DNA from: an uncultured Alistipes sp.
GTDB taxonomy: Bacteria; Bacteroidota; Bacteroidia; Bacteroidales; Rikenellaceae
Assembly (NCBI GenBank): GCA_934754975.1
Contig: CAKVKI010000069.1
Coordinates: 1 to 11,111 of the forward strand
Direction: 5' to 3'
DNA length: 11,111 bases
This document shows, one piece after another, positions 6,146 through 11,111 of this stretch; within the stretch, counting starts at the first letter, position 1, and every line of letters begins with the position of its first letter. The position numbers were made by a program, and so were the translations under genes. The notes below the pieces were generated by a model. The model did not search any database and was not told the origin of the DNA. It worked only from the letters and a program-made list of their open reading frames with translations.

Positions 6146-6897
6146 TACGCGCCGAACATATCACCAAATCGTTCGACGGGCGCGTGGTACTCGACGATAT
6201 TTCGATCGAATTCGAGACCGGAAAGACCAACCTGATCATCGGCCGCAGCGGTTCGGGCAAGACCGTGCTGCTGAAGACGCTGGTGGGGCTTCACGAACCC
6301 GACTCGGGCAATGTCTGGTACGACGATACCAACTTCACGCAGCTGAATTTCAAGCAGCGGCGCGCCATCCGCAAGGATATCGGCATGATTTTCCAGGGCG
6401 GGGCGCTGCTGGACTCCTCGACCGTCGAGGAGAACGTCAAACTGCCGCTGGACCTTTTTACCACACAGAGCGAGAAGGAAAAAATGGAGCGTGTGGATTT
6501 TTGCCTCCAGCGTGTGCGGCTGGACGACGCCAACCACCTCTATCCGGCCGAACTGTCGGGCGGCATGATTAAGCGCGTGGCCATCGCCCGCGCCATCGTA
6601 CTCAATCCGCGCTACCTTTTCTGCGACGAACCCAACTCGGGACTCGATCCGCAGACTTCGATCGTCATCGACAACCTGATCCACGAAATTACGTGCGAAT
6701 ACAACATCACCACGATCATCAATACGCATGATATGAACTCGGTGATGGAGATCGGCGAGAAAATTGTATATATCCACGAAGGCCGCAAATGGTGGGAAGG
6801 CACGAAGGACGATATTCTGCATGCCGACAACCCGGAACTCAACGACTTCGTCTTCGCTTCGGCGATGGCCAAACGGGCCAAACTGGCGGCGAAGTAA
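6142..6897 (+). CDS. mlaF: MlaF-like ABC transporter ATP-binding protein
   Basis: This cytoplasmic ATPase of 251 residues powers the MlaE-like permease. All nucleotide-binding motifs are present. Walker A is GRSGSGKT (34-41). The Q-loop glutamine is Q85 in GMIFQGGALLD, the pattern typical of MlaF. The signature is LSGGM (138-142) and Walker B is YLFCDEP (158-164) with the catalytic glutamate. The D-loop region is SGLDP and the switch histidine is His196 in NTHDM. The length is slightly below the ~265-270 usual for proteobacterial MlaF. It is the last gene of the operon. The next gene has its own promoter 38-68 bases downstream, and I see no clear terminator between them, only a weak 5-bp hairpin at about 6899-6914. 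Confidence 0.93.
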   Translation: MIRAEHITKSFDGRVVLDDISIEFETGKTNLIIGRSGSGKTVLLKTLVGLHEPDSGNVWYDDTNFTQLNFKQRRAIRKDIGMIFQGGALLDSSTVEENVKLPLDLFTTQSEKEKMERVDFCLQRVRLDDANHLYPAELSGGMIKRVAIARAIVLNPRYLFCDEPNSGLDPQTSIVIDNLIHEITCEYNITTIINTHDMNSVMEIGEKIVYIHEGRKWWEGTKDDILHADNPELNDFVFASAMAKRAKLAAK

Positions 6898-6934
6898 ACA
6901 GGAATTGGTTTCCTAAAAAAATTTAATTTTTTAC

Positions 6935-6965
6935 TTGCGTAATATACATAAAGTATGTACTTTTG
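6935..6965 (+). promoter_or_regulatory. gap promoter with candidate operator
   Basis: TTG (6935-6937), a 20-base spacer and TACTTTTG (6958-6965) fit the Bacteroidetes consensus. Transcription would begin near 6971, leaving an AT-rich leader of about 45 bases. Inside the spacer and touching the -7 box is a perfect inverted repeat, TACATA-AAG-TATGTA (6945-6959), which could bind a repressor. Confidence 0.8.
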
Positions 6966-6997
6966 TGCTGTGAAAAAAATAACGCATTTTTTATTAA

Positions 6998-8032
<1,035 letters not shown>

Positions 8033-8054
8033 TCGTAAGCCGACGCATAAAGCG

Positions 8055-8087
8055 GAGGGATTCGGGAAACCGGATCCCTCTTTTTTT
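8055..8087 (+). terminator. intrinsic terminator of gap
   Basis: An 11-bp stem (GAGGGATTCGG with CCGGATCCCTC, one T-G wobble) is capped by a GAAA tetraloop and followed by seven T residues. It lies 22 bases after the gap stop codon and faces the end of the convergent gene at 8098. Confidence 0.93.
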
Positions 8088-8097
8088 GTCTCTTATA

Positions 8098-8508
8098 TTA
8101 TTTATCCTGACGATCCACCCGCATTTCGACCGATGCGCCCGACCACTGGTTGATAAGGCGTTTTTCGGTGCGGAGCAGCTTGCCGCCGTATGCGATGCGG
8201 AGGGTGATTTCGAACGGTTGCGTGTCGCTGATGTCGTTGCCTGCGGGAAGCGTGTGGGGCACGATGTAGATATAGAGCAGCAGGTGATCGCACGCAGCGG
8301 TTTCGAGCCGCAGGCTGCGGTCGTTTGCAATGTCCGCGGGTTTGGCTGTCAGGTTCGCACCGACGTCCGCGACGTGCGATTCGGCCGATGCGAAGCCGAT
8401 GCGTTCGTCTCCGGCGTCGAAGCAGCCGCACATCAGTGCGGTGTTGTAACGCCACCAGCCGTCGTAACGGCTTGATATTTCGATCGAGAATCCTTCTGTT
8501 GCTGCCAT
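8098..8508 (-). CDS. unrecognised 136-aa protein
   Basis: I do not recognise this family. The ATG at 8508 gives 136 residues beginning MAATEGFSIEISSRYDGWWR. There is no signal peptide, membrane segment or cofactor motif. Features worth noting are an aromatic cluster YDGWWRYN (15-22), CGC at residues 27-29, the hydrophobic strand LLLYIYIVPHTLPAG (76-90), and a C-terminus of alternating strand-like segments (FEITLRIAY, SVEMRV). It is probably a small cytosolic beta-rich protein. The start is supported by a perfect TAnnTTTG box (8515-8522) only six bases upstream. The same frame can be extended upstream to 9078, but that would run antisense through yceD and is very unlikely. It is convergent with gap, with 65 bases between the stop codons. 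Confidence 0.7.
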   Translation of the reverse strand: MAATEGFSIEISSRYDGWWRYNTALMCGCFDAGDERIGFASAESHVADVGANLTAKPADIANDRSLRLETAACDHLLLYIYIVPHTLPAGNDISDTQPFEITLRIAYGGKLLRTEKRLINQWSGASVEMRVDRQDK

Positions 8509-8514
8509 ACGGTA

Positions 8515-8545
8515 CAAATATAACGATTTTTTGATTTCCGGCGAA
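8515..8545 (-). promoter_or_regulatory. promoter of the 136-aa protein gene, almost leaderless
   Basis: TATATTTG (8522-8515 on the minus strand) fits the -7 consensus. A TTC lies 20 bases upstream (8545-8543), one mismatch from TTG. The expected start of transcription falls within a few bases of the ATG at 8508, so the mRNA would have a very short leader or none. Confidence 0.55.
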
Positions 8546-8633
8546 TTCCGTGCCGGCAAAATCGCTCCGTTCCGCTGCGGACGGTTAGTCGGACGGATGT
8601 GCGGAGTCCGCTGTGCTAAAACTCGGCGATTTC

Positions 8634-8664
8634 TTTGCAAATGTCTTATTTTTTCGTAACTTTG
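8634..8664 (+). promoter_or_regulatory. promoter of the yceD-rpmF-plsX-fabH cluster
   Basis: TTTG (8634-8637), a 19-base spacer and TAACTTTG (8657-8664) match the Bacteroidetes consensus fully. The expected transcript start, near 8671, lies before the ATG at 8683 and rules out upstream starts for yceD at 8635 or 8641. Confidence 0.8.
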
Positions 8665-8682
8665 TGCCCTAAATGCGCTCGT

Positions 8683-9267
8683 ATGGGGGTAACTAAAAGG
8701 TATACGATTGCTTACAAAGGGCTGAAACCCGGTTTGCATGACTTTCGCTTCGAGGTGGACGGCTCGCTGTTCGAAGAGTTCGAAAGTTCGGAGATCAAGG
8801 ACGGAGCATGCGAAGTAACGGTCGCCCTGGAGCGCGGCGAAGCGATGCTTACGCTCGATGTAACCGTGGACGGAAGCGTTGTCGTGGAGTGCGACCGTTG
8901 TCTGGAGGACTGCCGGATTCCCGTGCATTATCAGGGACAGCTGCTGGTGAAGTTCTCCGACGAGGCCCGCGAGTACGACGGCGAGGTGATGTGGCTGCTG
9001 CCCATGGAAGACGAGATCGACCTGAAGCAGTACATCTACGAGAGCATCGTATTGGCGCTGCCTTACCAGCGGGTGCATCCCGAGGGGGAGTGCAATCCGG
9101 AAATGCTCGAACGGTTCCGTATCGTATCCGACTCAGACCTCGCAGCCGTGGAGGCGCGGGCCGAAGCGGAAGGACACGATGAGGGCGAATGGGCCAAGCT
9201 GGCTGCGCTCAAGGAGCGGATGGAGGCCGAAGAGTCGCAGGAAAAGAACGGAACGCCGGAGAAATAG
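8683..9267 (+). CDS. yceD: YceD/DUF177 family protein
   Basis: This 194-residue protein belongs to the YceD/DUF177 family, nearly always encoded just before rpmF. In other bacteria members are linked to 23S rRNA accumulation; the biochemical role is not settled. The diagnostic segment is VVECDRCLEDCRIPV (67-81), with the CxxC-type cysteines seen in the family. After it comes FSDEAREYDGEVMWL and the acidic region DEIDLKQYIYESIVLALP, followed by HPEGECNPE, matching the usual 'C..(C)' tail. The C-terminus (~150-194) is a charged, probably helical tail rich in Glu and Ala. The ATG at 8683 is chosen because the promoter overlaps the upstream alternatives. rpmF begins 61 bases after the stop. Confidence 0.9.
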   Translation: MGVTKRYTIAYKGLKPGLHDFRFEVDGSLFEEFESSEIKDGACEVTVALERGEAMLTLDVTVDGSVVVECDRCLEDCRIPVHYQGQLLVKFSDEAREYDGEVMWLLPMEDEIDLKQYIYESIVLALPYQRVHPEGECNPEMLERFRIVSDSDLAAVEARAEAEGHDEGEWAKLAALKERMEAEESQEKNGTPEK

Positions 9268-9328
9268 AGGGCCGGAGCCGGTAATAATGGAATTGATAAT
9301 ACGTTAAACTTATAATTTATATTGTAAA

Positions 9329-9514
9329 ATGGCACATCCTAAACACAAAGTCTCGTCGACGCGACGCGATAAGAGAAGAACTCACTACAAGGCTGTCGTT
9401 CCGACGGTAGTTACCTGCTCGAACTGCGGCGCAGCTACGCTGTACCACCGTGTATGCCCCGAGTGCGGTTTCTATCGCGGCAAGCTGGCGATCGAGAAAA
9501 AAGCTGCTGAATAA
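9329..9514 (+). CDS. rpmF: 50S ribosomal protein L32
   Basis: This 61-residue protein of the large ribosomal subunit begins with the usual AHPKHKVSSTRRDKRR basic stretch. It has four cysteines in two CxxC pairs (CSNC at 30-33 and CPEC at 43-46), so it is the zinc-binding form of L32 rather than the zinc-free paralogue. It lies between yceD and plsX, as in many bacteria. The leader upstream is very AT-rich and lacks a Shine-Dalgarno site. Confidence 0.97.
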   Translation: MAHPKHKVSSTRRDKRRTHYKAVVPTVVTCSNCGAATLYHRVCPECGFYRGKLAIEKKAAE

Positions 9515-9527
9515 TCAGACGGCAAGA

Positions 9528-9557
9528 AGAGTGCATCCGCGAGGTTGCTCTCTTTTT
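9528..9557 (+). terminator. weak terminator or attenuator after rpmF
   Basis: AGAG-T-GCA (9528-9535) pairs with TGC-T-CTCT (9546-9553) with one T-T mismatch, followed by TTTT. This is a weak hairpin that may allow partial termination, so that rpmF is made in excess over plsX and fabH. A separate hairpin GGTCCG-AATC-CGGACC (9598-9613) lies between here and plsX and has no T-run. Confidence 0.4.
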
Positions 9558-9663
9558 AGTTTAAGAAAGTCCCTGTCTTTGCCGTGTGCGGCCGGGCGGT
9601 CCGAATCCGGACCTGCCGACGGATTACAGGACGGGACATGAAGTTAAACCAAATCGCACGATT

Positions 9664-10611
9664 ATGTTAAAGATTGGTGTAGATGCCATGGGCGGCGATT
9701 TCGCTCCCGAGGCGGCGGTTCAGGGCGCCGTACAGGCCCTTGAAGCGATCGGGCCGGACAGCCGCATCGTATTGTTCGGCGACGAAGCGAAAATCAAAGC
9801 CGTACTCGAAGCCGAGGGCTGCTCTGCGGAGCGCTTCGACATCGTTGCGACCACGGAGGTCATCGAAATGGGCGACCATCCCGCCAAGGCCTTCCAGGCC
9901 AAGGCCGATTCGAGCATCACGGTAGGTTTCGGCTATCTGGCCAAAGGCGCTATCGACGGTTTTGCAAGCGCCGGCAGTACGGGCGCCATGATGGTAGGCT
10001 CGATGTATGCGGTCAAACCGATCGAGGGGGTTATTCGCCCGACGATCTCGTCCATTGTCCCCACGGTCGCGGGGCGTCCTGCTCTTCTGCTGGACGTGGG
10101 CCTGAACGTGGACTGCAAACCCGAAGTGCTGGCGCAGTACGGACTGATCGGTTCGATCTATGCCGAAGCCGTACTCGGAATCGGGAAACCCCGCGTCGCC
10201 GTACTCAATATCGGCGAGGAGGAGACCAAGGGCAATGCCCAGACCAAAGCTACCTACGAACTGCTGAAGGAGGACGGACGCATCAATTTCGTGGGCAACG
10301 TCGAAGGTTCGTATATCTTTACGGGCAAGGTCGCCGACGTGATCGTCTGCGACGGTTTTGTGGGCAATACGGTGCTGAAGATGGCTGAGGGACTCTACCG
10401 CATCAATAAGGCATTGGGCGGCGGCAATGCGTTCTGGGACGCGATGAATTACGAAAACGTGGGCGGTACGCCCGTACTCGGCGTCAATGCGCCCGTAATC
10501 ATCGGCCACGGCATCTCGTCGGCCCGGGCGATCAAAAGCATGATCCTTTCGACGGAGCAGTGTATCAAGGCGGACCTTACCGTCAAACTGCAGCATGCTT
10601 TCAAAAATTAA
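9664..10611 (+). CDS. plsX: phosphate acyltransferase PlsX
   Basis: PlsX converts acyl-ACP and phosphate to acyl-phosphate, the acyl donor for the membrane glycerol-phosphate acyltransferase PlsY. It acts at the inner face of the membrane. The 315-residue length is normal for the family. [10 protein letters not shown] (7-16) is the phosphate-binding N-terminus. [14 protein letters not shown] (99-112), [21 protein letters not shown] and [16 protein letters not shown] are all recognisable. The usual SAGNTGA has serine in place of asparagine at residue 105. The start at 9664 is chosen because it puts the canonical [12 protein letters not shown] at the N-terminus; an earlier in-frame start at 9586 would add 26 residues unlike the family. 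fabH follows after 25 bases, probably in the same operon. Confidence 0.96.
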   Translation: MLKIGVDAMGGDFAPEAAVQGAVQALEAIGPDSRIVLFGDEAKIKAVLEAEGCSAERFDIVATTEVIEMGDHPAKAFQAKADSSITVGFGYLAKGAIDGFASAGSTGAMMVGSMYAVKPIEGVIRPTISSIVPTVAGRPALLLDVGLNVDCKPEVLAQYGLIGSIYAEAVLGIGKPRVAVLNIGEEETKGNAQTKATYELLKEDGRINFVGNVEGSYIFTGKVADVIVCDGFVGNTVLKMAEGLYRINKALGGGNAFWDAMNYENVGGTPVLGVNAPVIIGHGISSARAIKSMILSTEQCIKADLTVKLQHAFKN

Positions 10612-10636
10612 TCACACATTTAGGAGAGAAAAGTTA

Positions 10637-11111
10637 ATGGGTAAAATAACAGCAGCGATAACGGGTGTAGGTCAGTATCTGCCGGATTACATCCTCACGA
10701 ATGAAGAATTGAGTACCATGGTCGATACGACCGACGAGTGGATCATGTCGCATATCGGCGTCAAGACGCGCCACATTCTCAAAGGCGAGGGCGTCGGTTC
10801 CTCCTACATGGGGGCCCGTGCGGTCATCAACCTGTTGGACAAAGCCGGGGTGGACCCGATGGAGATCGACCTGGTGATCTGCGCCACGGTGACTCCCGAT
10901 ATGTTTTTCCCTTCGACGGGCAACATGATCGCCGACCAGGCGGGATGTAAGAACGCCTTTGCATACGACGTTTCGGCGGCGTGCAGCGGTTTTCTTTTCG
11001 CCCTGACGACGGGTGCGAAATTTATCGAGTCGGGTTCGTGCAAGAAGGTCGTGGTCGTCGGCGCCGACAAGATGTCGTCGATCGTGGACTATACCGACCG
11101 TTCCACCTGTC
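10637..11111 (+). CDS. fabH: 3-oxoacyl-ACP synthase III (KASIII), 3' end beyond window
   Basis: FabH condenses acetyl-CoA or a branched acyl-CoA with malonyl-ACP to begin fatty-acid synthesis. 158 complete codons are present, about half of the usual ~330. The N-terminal thiolase fold is clear: [33 protein letters not shown] (30-47) and [12 protein letters not shown] (112-123) with nucleophile Cys116. The catalytic His and Asn lie past the edge. At the CoA-site loop Trp35 is kept, but the residue corresponding to Arg36 of the E. coli enzyme is His39. An AGGAG lies 10 bases before the ATG, unusual here because Bacteroidetes rarely depend on Shine-Dalgarno sites. It follows plsX in the same orientation. 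Confidence 0.95.
   Translation, partial: MGKITAAITGVGQYLPDYILTNEELSTMVDTTDEWIMSHIGVKTRHILKGEGVGSSYMGARAVINLLDKAGVDPMEIDLVICATVTPDMFFPSTGNMIADQAGCKNAFAYDVSAACSGFLFALTTGAKFIESGSCKKVVVVGADKMSSIVDYTDRSTC

Noticed and set aside
8635..8682. An N-terminal extension of yceD from 8635 or 8641
   Set aside because: The promoter elements (8634-8664) lie inside it, and the extra residues do not resemble the family.
8098..9078. A longer minus-strand frame giving 326 residues for the unrecognised protein
   Set aside because: It would read antisense across most of yceD and across both divergent promoters. The ATG at 8508 with its own -7 box is a much better start.
9586..9663. A 26-residue N-terminal extension of PlsX
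   Set aside because: PlsX proteins begin close to the DAMGGD motif. The extension is encoded by a hairpin-containing spacer.

Overview
The window looks like chromosomal DNA from a GC-rich Bacteroidota, most likely an Alistipes-like member of the Bacteroidales. The organism call is inferred from three things. Several genes have promoters of the Bacteroidetes type (TTG, 19-20 bases, TAnnTTTG). The genes mostly lack Shine-Dalgarno sites. The families fit the phylum: a DUF4834-type protein, an MlaEF-like pair, and lipoproteins with an acidic stretch after the lipid cysteine.

Region 1 (1-3543) is accessory. It holds two minus-strand surface-lipoprotein genes. The first (1-696) runs off the left edge. 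The second (1216-3133) has a perfect lipobox, three fibronectin-III-like repeats and two copies of a beta-rich module that also occurs in the first lipoprotein. The second gene is out of frame at an 11-G tract (3040-3050) just behind the lipid cysteine, which looks like a phase-variation switch, a fresh mutation or a sequencing slip. It lies between two direct copies of a structured ~143-bp repeat (841-983 and 3342-3483), whose 76-base core differs at one position. Each copy carries three hairpins, a Bacteroidetes -7 box on the minus strand and a short cysteine-rich reading frame on the plus strand. Next to copy 1 are a degenerate 16-bp tandem repeat and two plus-strand terminator-like hairpins.

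Region 2 (3544-8097) is housekeeping. purB (minus) is divergent from an apparent operon of DUF4834 protein, MlaE-like permease and MlaF-like ATPase, which suggests envelope lipid transport. The glycolytic gene gap follows with its own promoter, a candidate operator and a strong terminator.

Region 3 (8098-11111) holds an unrecognised minus-strand protein, convergent with gap, and then the conserved lipid/ribosome cluster yceD (DUF177), rpmF, plsX, fabH. plsX and fabH act at the start of phospholipid and fatty-acid synthesis. fabH is cut by the right edge.

The most interesting part is the lipoprotein cassette: a possible on/off homopolymer inside a surface protein gene, flanked by structured direct repeats that could encode a small RNA, an attenuator or a small peptide.
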